Below are positions 36,102-45,764 of a DNA stretch of 64,000 nucleotides, piece after piece. Location: NCBI RefSeq assembly GCF_014229645.1, contig NZ_JAATOD010000002.1:186001-250000 (forward strand). Direction: 5' to 3'. Every line of letters begins with the position of its first letter. Within the stretch, counting starts at the first letter, position 1. Under the pieces are notes generated by a model. That model saw only the letters and a list, made by a program, of their open reading frames with translations, made no database searches and had not been told where the DNA came from. The DNA comes from Listeria swaminathanii. Lineage in GTDB: Bacteria; Bacillota; Bacilli; Lactobacillales; Listeriaceae. The position numbers were made by a program, and so were the translations under genes.

Positions 36102-37799
36102 TTAATAAAATTGGTCCGGTAGTAGTGTTTCGCCGAGTTTGATGTTATCACGATAATCAATTGGAATATCAACAACGACCGGTCCTTCTGTTTCAAGCGC
36201 TTCTTTTAAAACGTCTGCAAGCTCTGCTGGATTCGTTACGCGAAGTCCTTTCGCTCCAAAGCTTTCTGCGAATTTAACGATATCGACATCACCAAAACGA
36301 ACAGCTGCTTCTTTACCGTATTTCATTTTTTGTTGGAAAGCGACCATGTCATAGCTACCGTCATTCCATACAAGGTGTACAAGCGGCGCACGCAAGCGGA
36401 CAGCTGTTTCTAATTCCATGGCGGAGAATAGGAAACCACCATCTCCAGAAATCGAAACGACTTTTTCGCCTGGATGTACAAGTGTTGCAGCAATTCCCCA
36501 AGGAAGCGCAACACCAAGCGTTTGCATACCGTTACTGAAAAGTAGACGGCGTGGTTCATAAGAGCGGAAATGACGTGCCATCCAAATGTAATGAGAACCA
36601 ACATCGACGGTTACTGTGACATTATCATCAATCGCTGAACGAAGCGTTTGAATGACAGACAACGGATGCACACGGTTTGTTTCGTCACTTTCTGGCGGAA
36701 CATCTCGTTCTTCTAATTGTGCGTGAAGTTCTTTTAATGTTTCTAATTCTTTATCAGCTAGTTCTAAACCGCTGAATTTCGCATTGACACGGTCTAAAGT
36801 AAGCGCGATGTTGCCGACTAATTCCGTCACTGGTTGGTAATAATGATCAATATCAGCGCGAATATCATCTAGGTGAACAATCGTTCTATCTCCGGAAGCA
36901 TTCCAAGCTTTTGGATCGTATTCAATCGGATCATAACCTACTGTAATAACTAAATCAGCTTTATTGAGCAAAATATCGCCTGGTTGATTGCGGAATAAAC
37001 CAACACGGCCAAAGAAATTATCTTCTAGGTCGCGCGAAATCACACCAGCTGCTTGGAAAGTTTCTACTACTGGAATGCTTGTTTTTTGGAGTAAACGACG
37101 AATCGCACCAGTTACTTCTGGGCTTGAAGCACGCATACCTAATAACAATACTGGCAATTTCGCTTTTTTCAAACGGGCAACTAGTTTCGCAACTTGTTCT
37201 TTGGAAGCTGGACCATTTTCTGGTTTAGCAAGTGGGCGAATCGCTTTTACTGGGACATTTGGTTCGTTCACGATGTCTTGTGGCAAACTGATAAAAGCAG
37301 CACCTTGGTTCGGCTCTGCGGCAGAACGAAAAGCGTTGGTGATTGCTTCTGGAATACTTTCGGCATGAACTACTTCTTCGCTATATTTAGTAATCGGACG
37401 GAACAACGCCGCATTGTCCATAGATTGATGGGTTCTTTTTAGACGGTCTTGTCGCGTTACATTTCCGGCAATTGCAACGACTGGATCACCTTCTGCTGTC
37501 GCGGTTACAAGACCCGTTGCAAGGTTGGATGCTCCCGGTCCACTAGTTACAAGCACAACGCCTGGTTTCCCTGTTAAACGACCGATAGCAGCAGCCATAA
37601 ATGCAGCATTTTGTTCGTGTCGGCTGACGATTAATTCTGGTCCGCGTTCTTCCATCACATCAAAAACTTTATCAATTTTTGCTCCGGGAATCCCGAAAAC
37701 GTGGGTAACTCCTTGATTAATTAAGCTGTCTACAACTAAGTCTGCACCTGATTTTCCTTTTGCAACTACATTTTCTTGTTCTTTTTCAAGCTTTGCCAT
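36102..37799 (-). CDS. alsS: Acetolactate synthase, catabolic
   Basis: 565 aa ThDP enzyme that makes acetolactate for the acetoin pathway. The catalytic Glu is in [16 protein letters not shown] (about residue 57) and the ThDP motif [13 protein letters not shown]...NDGSYDM is at about 445-475. Compared with IlvB here, it lacks the regulatory partner and is closer to Bacillus AlsS, which is FAD-independent. The preferred start is ATG 37799 (9 bases after AAAAGG); ATGs at 37808 and 37805 also fit. BudA, the next enzyme, is encoded 12 kb away at 23659. Confidence 0.95.
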   Translation of the reverse strand: MAKLEKEQENVVAKGKSGADLVVDSLINQGVTHVFGIPGAKIDKVFDVMEERGPELIVSRHEQNAAFMAAAIGRLTGKPGVVLVTSGPGASNLATGLVTATAEGDPVVAIAGNVTRQDRLKRTHQSMDNAALFRPITKYSEEVVHAESIPEAITNAFRSAAEPNQGAAFISLPQDIVNEPNVPVKAIRPLAKPENGPASKEQVAKLVARLKKAKLPVLLLGMRASSPEVTGAIRRLLQKTSIPVVETFQAAGVISRDLEDNFFGRVGLFRNQPGDILLNKADLVITVGYDPIEYDPKAWNASGDRTIVHLDDIRADIDHYYQPVTELVGNIALTLDRVNAKFSGLELADKELETLKELHAQLEERDVPPESDETNRVHPLSVIQTLRSAIDDNVTVTVDVGSHYIWMARHFRSYEPRRLLFSNGMQTLGVALPWGIAATLVHPGEKVVSISGDGGFLFSAMELETAVRLRAPLVHLVWNDGSYDMVAFQQKMKYGKEAAVRFGDVDIVKFAESFGAKGLRVTNPAELADVLKEALETEGPVVVDIPIDYRDNIKLGETLLPDQFY

Positions 37800-37876
37800 T
37801 TCCATCATCCTTTTGTTATATAAATTATTTATATTTTAATAGTACAGATTATAATAAAATCTCATTCACAAGACTT

Positions 37877-37904
37877 ATTATACTACTCAAAAGAATTATT
37901 GCAA
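37877..37904 (-). promoter_or_regulatory. alsS promoter
   Basis: On the minus strand TTGCAA (37899-37904), 16-base spacer, TATAAT (37877-37882). The leader is about 70 bases. In EGD-e several carbohydrate genes occupy this interval; here only 230 bases separate alsS from the cspB terminator. Confidence 0.65.
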
Positions 37905-37969
37905 GATTACTGACTCAAAAACTGTTATACAACTAAATGAAAACTGTTATATAAATATCGCAAATAAAA

Positions 37970-38018
37970 AAAACACACAGCATCCCTTCTCCCTAAGAAG
38001 TTCGCTGTGTGTTTTTAT
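37970..38018 (-). terminator. cspB terminator
   Basis: AAACACACAGC and GCTGTGTGTTT form an 11-base stem, with T runs on both strands and a 22-base loop that can itself pair (CTTCT/AGAAG). Confidence 0.88.
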
Positions 38019-38036
38019 TAGTTTAACGTGAACAGA

Positions 38037-38237
38037 TTAAAGTTTAGTAACTTTTTCTGCTTGTGGGCCACGTTGGCCTTCAACGATTTCAAATTCAACG
38101 CTTTGACCTTCGTCTAAAGTTTTGAATCCGTCACCTTCGATAGCGCTGAAGTGTACGAATACATCATCTCCGCCTTCTACTTCGATGAAACCGAAGCCTT
38201 TTTCACTGTTAAACCATTTTACTGTACCTGTTTGCAT
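38037..38237 (-). CDS. cspB: Cold-shock protein (CspB)
   Basis: 66 aa OB-fold RNA/DNA chaperone. RNP1 (KGFGFIEV, about residues 13-20) and RNP2 (VFVHFSAI, about 27-34) are intact. It is one of several Csp proteins of Listeria, and by position matches CspB (lmo2016). A GGAGG site lies 11 bases before the ATG. A long, folded leader upstream suggests post-transcriptional cold regulation. Confidence 0.95.
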   Translation of the reverse strand: MQTGTVKWFNSEKGFGFIEVEGGDDVFVHFSAIEGDGFKTLDEGQSVEFEIVEGQRGPQAEKVTKL

Positions 38238-38480
38238 ATTTCACAAACCTCCAAAAATTTTCTTAATATGTTTCTTTTACTAACGAAAAAGATGTTAACA
38301 ACAAGCTAAGCATTTTTTCAATTACAAAATTCACATATTAGTAAAGATACGCATCTATATCCATATCCTTACTAATACGTAAATATACTTCCTTCAACAC
38401 TTATATATTAACGCCATCGCACAAATAAATCAAGCGAAAAAGCCGCACGGTTACAAAATAGATTATTCAGTTTACTACCA
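38238..38480 (-). promoter_or_regulatory. Long cspB leader with a 13-base-pair stem-loop
   Basis: About 240 bases of A/T-rich sequence without a gene precede cspB, as is usual for cold-shock genes. It holds a strong inverted repeat: TATTAGTAA-x-GATA against TATC-x-TTACTAATA (38336-38377), paired at 13 positions with one mismatch. I could not fix the promoter. The element is a candidate cold-responsive RNA structure. Confidence 0.6.
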
Positions 38481-38481
38481 A

Positions 38482-38520
38482 AAAAACCCTGCTATAAGCT
38501 AATTCTTATAACAGGGTTTT
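38482..38520 (-). terminator. Terminator of the PAP2 gene
   Basis: AAAACCCTG-TATAAG and CTTATA-CAGGGTTTT hairpin followed by a T-rich run on the minus strand, 5 bases after the stop. Confidence 0.85.
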
Positions 38521-38524
38521 ATTC

Positions 38525-39220
38525 TTATTCAACGATACTTTTATCTTTAATACGCCATTTAACCAGTAAATTATGTAACGGTTTACGGGCTAAGAAATAC
38601 ACGCCTAGAGAGATTAGAACTGACGCTGTACCCAGGAAGAATCCGCCAAGTACATCTGTCGGGAAATGCACACCAAGATAAACACGTGTATACATTACAA
38701 ACACGATGAAACCATAACCGATAATTCCAATAACGATTTTTTGCCACATTTTTGGCACGGTAAAGATTAAGAACATTGCTGCAAGGCCGTAGAAAACAGC
38801 TGTAGCAGTCGCGTGCCCGCTTGGGAAACTATAGCCTGACTCGCTTACTAACCAATTGATACCAGATGGGCGCGTACGGCCAACCAAGCTTTTCAAAACA
38901 AGATTTAGGACAACGCCACAAACGAGCATCGTGCCACCAAACCAAAGTCCAACAACAAATTTACGTAAAAAGAATAAAATAAGGACGACTACAACAGTTA
39001 AAATAATCGTTGTTTCTGCACTTCCTAGGTTAGTCACTAATTTGACGATGGATGTTTTATCCGGTTGAATTCCGCCGCGGATTTTTTCAATCCAACTTAG
39101 GTCAAAACGCGCTACCCAATTACTTTCTGTTGCAATAGCTGAGGCGATGGTAATAAATAAAATAAGACAAAACCCGCCAATAACGAATAAGGGTGTTGCT
39201 TTTTTTCGATTTGTATTCAT
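38525..39220 (-). CDS. PAP2-family membrane phosphatase
   Basis: 231 aa, six predicted membrane helices. All three phosphatase motifs are visible: KSLVGRTRPSG (about residues 110-120), SFPSGHATA (about 130-138) and YTRVYLGVHFPTDV (about 177-190), with the catalytic His residues. Proteins of this type dephosphorylate undecaprenyl pyrophosphate or phosphatidylglycerol phosphate on the outer side of the membrane. The exact substrate cannot be told. It lies 13 bases after dapF and is likely co-transcribed with it. Confidence 0.9.
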   Translation of the reverse strand: MNTNRKKATPLFVIGGFCLILFITIASAIATESNWVARFDLSWIEKIRGGIQPDKTSIVKLVTNLGSAETTIILTVVVVLILFFLRKFVVGLWFGGTMLVCGVVLNLVLKSLVGRTRPSGINWLVSESGYSFPSGHATATAVFYGLAAMFLIFTVPKMWQKIVIGIIGYGFIVFVMYTRVYLGVHFPTDVLGGFFLGTASVLISLGVYFLARKPLHNLLVKWRIKDKSIVE

Positions 39221-39233
39221 GGTTAACTCCTTT

Positions 39234-40223
39234 TCATTCGGTTGTTTTTAGAAATTCTTTTACTTCTTTAACGAGCGCTTGATACTTCGCTTGTTCTGCT
39301 GTCGCTTCATTCGTAAGCTCGGTAACTATGTCATTATCATAACGAACAGAACCATTGCTAACAAATGTAGCATTGCCGATTAGTTGTAATGAAATCTCGC
39401 CAGTTTCGTCTTTTTTCGCGGTTACTTGCACGCGGCCGCCATCATTATAAACGTTTAATGGTGTTTCGAAAGTATCATTATCCAACATTTTTTTAATTAA
39501 GCTACATGCCGACATCGCTGTCCCGCAAGCGTTCGTAAACCCAACACCGTGTTCAAAAGTCCGCACATAAATAGCATCATCGCGCAAACGTTTCACAAAG
39601 CTCACATTGACGCCGTCTGGGAAATACGGGTTTTCGCTATTTAAGTAACTCGCTAATTTTTCTTGTTTGTCCGAATCTAGTACCGCTTGATCCACAAAGG
39701 TAATCAAATGGGGATTTGGAACAGAAACAGCTGAAAAAGCGAGTTCCGCATCAAGTTCAGGCACAACTTGATTAAATAATTTTTCCACGCCCACATCCAT
39801 TGGCAAACTTTCTGGGTTAAATTTAACCGGAGAAATTTCGACTTGGTAGGTTGGAATATCAAAACCAAGAGAAGTTGCTTTTTTGACATCCAGTGTCGCT
39901 TTCATTGTTTCAACTTCCGCTTCAGATAATCCATTTTTTTCAAGTAAGTAGCGGGCTACCGTTCTTAGGCCATTCCCACACATAGAAGCAACCGAGCCAT
40001 CGGAATTAACAACTTGCATTCGGCCGATTGGTCCTACTTGCTTACTTTTTGTGACATATAAAATGCCGTCTGCTCCGCCAAGCGAATGGTTTCTATCACA
40101 CAATTTAATTGCAAACTCAGCACGTTTCGCATCAGACCAAGCAGTAATTTGATTTTCTTCTTCATCTACTATGAAAAAGTCATTTTGCGAACCATGTACT
40201 TTTGTAAAGTGAATTGTTGCCAT
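39234..40223 (-). CDS. dapF: Diaminopimelate epimerase
   Basis: Converts LL- to meso-diaminopimelate for lysine and peptidoglycan. 329 aa from ATG 40223; a TTG four codons upstream overlaps the AAAGGAGG site and is less likely. The two catalytic Cys are in SMCGNGLRTVARY (about residue 83) and in NACGTAMSAC (about 235), and HGSQNDFF near the start is typical. The protein is longer than the usual 275-285 residues because of an extended middle and a C-terminal tail (EATAEQAKYQALVKEVKEFL). Confidence 0.94.
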   Translation of the reverse strand: MATIHFTKVHGSQNDFFIVDEEENQITAWSDAKRAEFAIKLCDRNHSLGGADGILYVTKSKQVGPIGRMQVVNSDGSVASMCGNGLRTVARYLLEKNGLSEAEVETMKATLDVKKATSLGFDIPTYQVEISPVKFNPESLPMDVGVEKLFNQVVPELDAELAFSAVSVPNPHLITFVDQAVLDSDKQEKLASYLNSENPYFPDGVNVSFVKRLRDDAIYVRTFEHGVGFTNACGTAMSACSLIKKMLDNDTFETPLNVYNDGGRVQVTAKKDETGEISLQLIGNATFVSNGSVRYDNDIVTELTNEATAEQAKYQALVKEVKEFLKTTE

Positions 40224-40279
40224 GACTCCAAGCAACCTCCTTTAATTGGAATTACGTCTATAATACCACATCTTAAAAT

Positions 40280-40331
40280 AAAAAAGCTTGGGGAACCTCC
40301 TTTTTAACTTACTAGGATTTTCCCCAAGCGC
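40280..40331 (-). terminator. ileS terminator
   Basis: On the minus strand GCTTGGGGAA and TTCCCCAAGC pair perfectly around a 26-base loop and are followed by six Ts. It ends ileS before the dapF promoter region. Confidence 0.85.
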
Positions 40332-40334
40332 GCA

Positions 40335-43100
40335 TTATGCTTCGTAGTGGTTTACAACAATATCAGCACAGCGGCCACATAAAGTTGGATGTTTCGGATC
40401 TACGCCAACATCTTTTTTCACAACGCGGCAACGTTCGCAAGTTTCGCCTTCTGCAACAGTAATTTGAACAGCAACTTGATTCGACTTGAATGCAGATTCT
40501 GGTGCATTTTCTAAGCCTTCAACTAATTCAAAATCAGATACGATGAATAGTTGCGCGAAATCACCTTCTAATGAATCAAACAATGTTTTCGCTTCGCCGT
40601 CCACGTATAACGTTACTTTTGCAAGCATTGATTTACCGATTAGTTTTTCGTTACGAGCGAATTCTAATGCTTTTTGGACGTTATCGCGAATTTGCATGAA
40701 CGCGTCCCATTTCGCTGTAATTTCTTCGCTATCAGCTAATACTTTCACATCTGGCAAGTCTTGTAAATGAATGCTCTCAACGCCTTCACCAATCAAACTG
40801 TTCCAAACTTCTTCTGTAGTATGAGGTAAAATTGGCGCAAGTAATTTTGTCAGCGTAACAACTGCTTCATAGAAAACAGTTTGCATCGCGCGACGATCAT
40901 GGCTATCTGCTGCTTCAATGTAGACAACATCTTTGGCAAAGTCCATATAAAATTGGCTTAACTCAACTGTACAGAAATTGTTGATTTGGTGATAAATAGT
41001 AGAGAATTCGAAAGCTTCGTAGCTATCTTTCACATTTTTCACTAAATCATTTAATTTGATTAGCATGTATTTGTCTACTTCACGTAAGTTTTCATAAGAA
41101 ACTGCATTTACAGTTGGTTGGAAATCATTGATATTTCCTAGTAAGAAACGCATTGTGTTACGGATTTTACGATATACTTCGGATACTTGTTTCAAGATTT
41201 CATCACTAACGCGAACGTCGGCTTGATAATCCACAGAAGCAACCCAAAGGCGAACAATATCCGCACCAAGTTGTTTAATTACTTTGCCTGGAAGAAGTGT
41301 GTTTCCAAGCGATTTACTCATTTTGCGACCTTCGCCATCAAGAGCGAAACCATGACTTAATACGTTACGATAAGGCGCTTCACCAGTGATTGCTACAGCA
41401 GTTGTTAACGATGAGTTGAACCAACCACGATATTGGTCAGAGCCTTCCATATATAAATCAGCTGGACGAGTTAATTCAGGACGAGCATTCAGAACCGCTT
41501 GATGACTTGAACCAGAATCAAACCAAACGTCCATAATATCCGTTTCTTTTGTAAATTCGCCATTCGGGCTACCTGGATGCGTAAAACCAGCAGGTAATAA
41601 ATCTTTGACATCGCGTTCAAACCAAACGTTCGAACCATGCTCACGGAAAAGTTCAGAGATATGGCTGATTGTTTCGTCTGTGATAATCGCTTCCCCATTT
41701 TCCGCATAGAAAATTGGAAGTGGAACGCCCCATGCACGTTGACGAGAGATAACCCAGTCGCCGCGGTCGCGAACCATGTTGAATAGACGTGTTTCGCCCC
41801 AAGCTGGAGTCCAGTTAACACCTTTAACAGCTGCGAGTAAATCATCACGGAATGCGTCAATCGAAGCAAACCATTGCGCTGTTGCACGGAAAATAACTGG
41901 TTTTTTCGTACGCCAATCATGTGGATAAGAGTGAGTGATGAATTCCATTTTTAGTAATGCGCCCACTTCTTCTAATTTTTCCGTTACCATTTTGTTAGCT
42001 GTATCATAAAATACGCCTTCAAATCCTGGTGCTTCTTCTGTAAACACACCGCGATCATCTAAAGGAGCAAGAATTTCTAAATCGTATTTTTTCCCGATTA
42101 AAAAGTCATCTTCCCCGTGTCCAGGAGCCGTATGAACCGCACCAGTACCAGCTTCTGCAGTAGCGTGTTCACCGTTCATTACTAAGGAATCACGGTCATA
42201 GAATGGGTGTTTTGTTACAACGCGGTCTAGTTCAGAACCACGAACCGTTTTAACAACAGTCGCATCTTCAAAGCCTAATTTTTCACGTAGGTTTGGTAAA
42301 AGTGCTTCAGCTACAACATATTTTTCACCAGCGGATTCAATTACTACATAATCCAAATCAGGATTAACAGTAATACCCATGTTGGCAGGGATTGTCCAAG
42401 GTGTTGTAGTCCAGATAACGATATTTGTTCCTTCGTCTAGTACGCCTTTTCCGTCCGTTACTTTGAAAGCTACGAAAATCGAAGCAGATGTTTTATCTTG
42501 GTATTCGATTTCTGCTTCTGCAAGCGCGGATTCACTTGAAGGAGACCAATAAACTGGTTTTTTCCCTTTGTAGATGTAGCCTTTTTTCGCCATTTCACCG
42601 AAGACTTTGATTTGTTCTGCTTCGTATTCTGGTAAAAGCGTGATATATGGGTTTTCCCAGTCGCCATTAATACCAAGACGTTTGAAGCCTGTGCGTTGAC
42701 CTTCTACTTGCGTCATCGCGTATTCAGCACAAAGTTTACGGAATTCAGCGATAGACATTTCTTTCCGTTTTACGCCTTTTTTCGCGATAGCTGTTTCGAT
42801 TGGAAGTCCGTGTGTGTCCCAACCCGGAACGTACGGGGAACTGAAGCCAGCCATTGATTTATAACGAACGATAATATCTTTAATTGTTTTGTTTAGCGCG
42901 TGCCCCATGTGAAGCTCGCCGTTTGCATAAGGAGGTCCGTCATGCAAAATGTACGTCGGACGCCCAGCATTTTTTTCTTGAATTTTTTCGTATAGCTTTT
43001 CTTCTTCCCATTTTGCTTGCCATTCTGGTTCTTTGTTTGGTAAATTTCCACGCATCGGAAAGTCTGTCTTCGGCATTAATAACGTATCTTTATATTCCAT
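40335..43100 (-). CDS. ileS: Isoleucyl-tRNA synthetase
   Basis: 921 aa class I synthetase. The HIGH motif is [16 protein letters not shown] (about residues 57-72), KMSKS is [10 protein letters not shown] (about 592-601), and the editing (CP1) domain includes [12 protein letters not shown] and the [15 protein letters not shown] region. The C-terminal zinc cysteines are CERC (about 887) and CGRC (about 904), the bacterial type. AAAGGAG precedes the ATG. Expression is controlled by the T-box leader. Confidence 0.98.
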   Translation of the reverse strand: MEYKDTLLMPKTDFPMRGNLPNKEPEWQAKWEEEKLYEKIQEKNAGRPTYILHDGPPYANGELHMGHALNKTIKDIIVRYKSMAGFSSPYVPGWDTHGLPIETAIAKKGVKRKEMSIAEFRKLCAEYAMTQVEGQRTGFKRLGINGDWENPYITLLPEYEAEQIKVFGEMAKKGYIYKGKKPVYWSPSSESALAEAEIEYQDKTSASIFVAFKVTDGKGVLDEGTNIVIWTTTPWTIPANMGITVNPDLDYVVIESAGEKYVVAEALLPNLREKLGFEDATVVKTVRGSELDRVVTKHPFYDRDSLVMNGEHATAEAGTGAVHTAPGHGEDDFLIGKKYDLEILAPLDDRGVFTEEAPGFEGVFYDTANKMVTEKLEEVGALLKMEFITHSYPHDWRTKKPVIFRATAQWFASIDAFRDDLLAAVKGVNWTPAWGETRLFNMVRDRGDWVISRQRAWGVPLPIFYAENGEAIITDETISHISELFREHGSNVWFERDVKDLLPAGFTHPGSPNGEFTKETDIMDVWFDSGSSHQAVLNARPELTRPADLYMEGSDQYRGWFNSSLTTAVAITGEAPYRNVLSHGFALDGEGRKMSKSLGNTLLPGKVIKQLGADIVRLWVASVDYQADVRVSDEILKQVSEVYRKIRNTMRFLLGNINDFQPTVNAVSYENLREVDKYMLIKLNDLVKNVKDSYEAFEFSTIYHQINNFCTVELSQFYMDFAKDVVYIEAADSHDRRAMQTVFYEAVVTLTKLLAPILPHTTEEVWNSLIGEGVESIHLQDLPDVKVLADSEEITAKWDAFMQIRDNVQKALEFARNEKLIGKSMLAKVTLYVDGEAKTLFDSLEGDFAQLFIVSDFELVEGLENAPESAFKSNQVAVQITVAEGETCERCRVVKKDVGVDPKHPTLCGRCADIVVNHYEA

Positions 43101-43124
43101 GTTTTATTCTCCTTTAAAACTTTA

Positions 43125-43378
43125 TTTTTAAACGCAAAAAAATCTCTCCCAAAAAGGGACGAGATTCGCGGTACCACCCTTGTTGACATGCATTCAAACT
43201 GCTTGCCCACTTCATTAGTGCCATAACGCTGGCTCGCGCTAACACTTACTCAAGCGGCTGCTTTTTCGGGTTAGAACTAAAGAGTGATTTCGATTTTCTA
43301 GAGGATAGCTGGCCTCGCACCATTTACCAACTCGCTTCGTATCCTTTATCTAAAAAATGTACTTGTCTCTAATAATTG
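43125..43378 (-). ncRNA. T-box leader of ileS
   Basis: The minus strand contains the universal T-box AGGGTGGTACCGCG (43167-43180), whose TGGT bulge pairs with an NCCA end preceded by A, the discriminator of tRNA-Ile. It is followed directly by a terminator hairpin (AATCTC-TCCC / GGGAGAGATT plus eight Ts, 43133-43165). The 180 bases before it fold into stem I with candidate ATC specifier triplets near 43280-43300. Uncharged tRNA-Ile would stabilise the antiterminator and allow ileS transcription. Confidence 0.93.
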
Positions 43379-43407
43379 TTTTTAGCGTTCTTCTGATTGA
43401 GATTCAA
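43379..43407 (-). promoter_or_regulatory. ileS promoter inside the 3' end of divIVA
   Basis: TTGAAT (43402-43407), 17-base spacer, TAAAAA (43379-43384) on the minus strand. The -10 includes the divIVA stop codon, and the start point would coincide with the beginning of the T-box structure. There is no terminator after divIVA other than the T-box terminator itself. Confidence 0.5.
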
Positions 43408-43906
43408 CTTCTTTGATAGATGCAAGTTCTGTCGCATCCACATCGTAAGCCATCATTTGTTGCCAATCTTCGCTTTTAATTAAATCCATTTGCGCTTCTA
43501 CTAACATACGTAAACGCTCACGGAATACTTTGGATTGGCGTTTTAAGTCTTCAATTTCAATCGCGATTTTGCGTGCTTTAGAAAGAGAATCGCTTAAAAT
43601 ACGATCAGCATTTTTTTCTGCTTCACGGACAATAAGTTTTGCTTCTTTTTCAGCGGAAGCTTTTACTTCCTCGGCAGCTGTTTGTGCCACGATTAATGAT
43701 TTGTTTAATGTTTCTTCAATGTTAGTAAAATGAGCTAAACGTTCTTCACTATTATCTAAAGTGTCCTCAATACGCTTTTTCTCTTTAATAACTTGTTCAT
43801 AATCTTTAATGATTTGATCGAGGAAGTCATTTACTTCGTCTTCGTCATAACCTCTAAAACCACGGGTAAACTCCTTGTTATGTATATCCAGCGGCGATAA
43901 TGGCAT
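43382..43906 (-). CDS. divIVA: Cell-division site/polar protein DivIVA
   Basis: 174 aa from ATG 43906, behind GGAGGTGC; five extra upstream codons are open but belong to the ribosome binding site. The N-terminal 'PLSPLDIHNKEFTRGFRGYDEDEVNDFLD' region (described by its motif, residues about 3-31) is the membrane-curvature-binding domain, and the rest is coiled coil (residues about 35-155). In Listeria DivIVA directs division and also SecA2-dependent autolysin secretion (known). In B. subtilis it follows ylmH directly; here the nad genes lie between. Confidence 0.96.
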   Translation of the reverse strand: MPLSPLDIHNKEFTRGFRGYDEDEVNDFLDQIIKDYEQVIKEKKRIEDTLDNSEERLAHFTNIEETLNKSLIVAQTAAEEVKASAEKEAKLIVREAEKNADRILSDSLSKARKIAIEIEDLKRQSKVFRERLRMLVEAQMDLIKSEDWQQMMAYDVDATELASIKEVESQSEER

Positions 43907-44001
43907 ATCTAGCACCTCCATACGACTTTTTGTTTATAAATACCTAACATACATTCTACCATAGTTACTAGCTTTTTCCTAGAATTTATATTGAAAAATG
44001 A

Positions 44002-44523
44002 TTAGATTAAAATTCCAGCTTTATCTAACGCGGCAATCGCCAGTTCTAATTGTTCTTTCGTATCTGCTTCAATCGTGTGCAAATGGGTTCCGTCCGTTAG
44101 CCCTGACAGCATCGTTGCGCCAGTTGTCTGTACTTTTTTAACAAATTTTTCAACATCAAAACGACTTTTCAAATGCAGTGACGCGGTAATTTCGCCGTAA
44201 ATCGGATGATCGACAATCACATCAATAATCGAAACACCGTGATCCACCAAAATATTTAGTTCTTCGGCAGCTTGTTCTTTCGTATGCTTGACCGCAATAA
44301 CTCGGCGTTCTCCTGTATAACCTGTTTCTTTCGCATAAATATATCCTTGTGGTGTAGCCATAATCGGCTCATTGCCAGCTTTTAGCAAAGAAATATCTTG
44401 AACGATTACTTGACGACTAACGTTTGTTTTGCTCGCAAGTTGATTGCCTGATATCGGGGCTTCGGCTTCTTTTAACCATTTTAAAATGAGTTGCCGACGC
44501 GTATCACCTAAAATTTTCTTCAT
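44002..44523 (-). CDS. niaR: Niacin-responsive repressor NiaR (YrxA, 3H domain)
   Basis: 173 aa. An N-terminal HTH_11 winged helix (ISGNQLASKTNVSRQVIVQD, about residues 19-38) is followed by the 3H domain, named for three conserved His. These are seen in AVKHTKEQ (about 79), IVDHPIYGEI (about 107) and GTHLHTIEA (about 148). It represses NAD synthesis and niacin uptake genes when niacin is bound. The gene lies four bases after the nifS-like gene, and its operator is the palindrome at 45707. Confidence 0.92.
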   Translation of the reverse strand: MKKILGDTRRQLILKWLKEAEAPISGNQLASKTNVSRQVIVQDISLLKAGNEPIMATPQGYIYAKETGYTGERRVIAVKHTKEQAAEELNILVDHGVSIIDVIVDHPIYGEITASLHLKSRFDVEKFVKKVQTTGATMLSGLTDGTHLHTIEADTKEQLELAIAALDKAGILI

Positions 44524-44527
44524 TTCC

Positions 44528-45634
44528 TCACCTTTTTCGTAGTAATTTGTCGATTTCTTCTTTAAAAATAATACTATCGCTTAATTCATTTTCGTTTCCA
44601 AAGGACAAGCGAATAAATCGGCTTGCTTCTTCTTCTGTTTTCCCGGTAGCAATTAATGTTTTGGATGGCGCTGGGTCCCGCAAACTACAGGCGCTCGTTG
44701 TCGAAATTTGAATATCCGCTTCGTTTAATGCCAGTAATGCTTCTTGCCCTTGCATATTGGGTAAAGTCAATCCTAGAATAAACGGAGATGTATTTCGTCC
44801 CCCTTCGACCTTGACTCGCGCTGTCAACGTCTCACAAATCGCCATTTTAAGTTCCGCAATCCGCCTCACTTCTTTTTCTCTAGTTTCCATTATATCATAG
44901 GCGGCAGTCGTAAAGGCAGCAATTGCTGGAACATTTACAGTCCCCGCTCGAAAGCCAAATTCATGGTGAACATCCGGCAAAGCAGCTTGCAGGGGAATAT
45001 CTGGATTTATAAAAAGAAGCCCCGCCCCTTTTGGTCCATAAATTTTATGTGCCGATATACTAAAACTAGTTACGTCCCCTAAATCCAAAGCTAGTTTTCC
45101 GAATGATTGAACGATATCTGTATGAAAATAAGCGCCTGCTTGTTTGGCAATATGCGCTAATTCCGCAATGGGTTGGATGGTGCCAATTTCCGAATTCACA
45201 TGTTGAATGATAATAAGCCCGGTATCCGCAGAAATCATTTTGCTCAGAACTGCTGGACTTACTTGACCAAAAGCATCGACTGGCAAAATTTTCACCCGAC
45301 ATTCCCCTGCTTGCTCTAAAGCACCTAGCTGTTGCCAAATAGAAGCATGCTCTAACGGACTCACTAACACTTCTTTCTTCTCACTTGTATGTAGCAATGT
45401 TTGTATCGCGATTTGATTGCTTTCCGTGCCACCACTTGTAAAAATAATTCCCCTCACTGAAACATTCAAAATATCTGCAAAACTGCCACGACACTTTTCT
45501 AAAAGAGCGGCTGCTTTCGTCCCAGCATCGTGTAAACTTTCCGAATTAGCGAAGAACTCTCTTGATGCATTTATAAAAACGCTTAGTGCCGCCTCGCTCA
45601 TTTTCGTTGTTGCTGCATGGTCAAAGTAAATCAT
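44528..45634 (-). CDS. nifS: Cysteine desulfurase, NifS-like, linked to NAD synthesis
   Basis: 368 aa PLP enzyme. The internal-aldimine Lys is in [16 protein letters not shown] (about residue 194), [10 protein letters not shown] (about 170) binds PLP, and the catalytic Cys is in [12 protein letters not shown] (about 311). Its place opposite nadBCA indicates that it supplies sulfur for the [4Fe-4S] cluster of NadA, as for B. subtilis NifS. It is divergent from nadB across the NiaR operator. Confidence 0.93.
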   Translation of the reverse strand: MIYFDHAATTKMSEAALSVFINASREFFANSESLHDAGTKAAALLEKCRGSFADILNVSVRGIIFTSGGTESNQIAIQTLLHTSEKKEVLVSPLEHASIWQQLGALEQAGECRVKILPVDAFGQVSPAVLSKMISADTGLIIIQHVNSEIGTIQPIAELAHIAKQAGAYFHTDIVQSFGKLALDLGDVTSFSISAHKIYGPKGAGLLFINPDIPLQAALPDVHHEFGFRAGTVNVPAIAAFTTAAYDIMETREKEVRRIAELKMAICETLTARVKVEGGRNTSPFILGLTLPNMQGQEALLALNEADIQISTTSACSLRDPAPSKTLIATGKTEEEASRFIRLSFGNENELSDSIIFKEEIDKLLRKR

Positions 45635-45706
45635 TCCTTATCGCTCCCCCGAAATTTTATACTTGAAATTCATTTTGTTTTGTGTGATTATAGATGACAA
45701 GACAAC

Positions 45707-45730
45707 TGTATACTCACTAAGAAGTATACA
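45707..45730. promoter_or_regulatory. NiaR operator between nifS and nadB
   Basis: TGTATACT-8 bases-AGTATACA is a perfect 8-base inverted repeat in the middle of the 130-base divergent control region. It is the obvious site for NiaR to shut both transcription units. A minus-strand TATAAT (45688-45693) for nifS lies next to it. Confidence 0.8.
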
Positions 45731-45764
45731 ATTAATCAAACCTACTATGCAAGAGGTGGAAATA

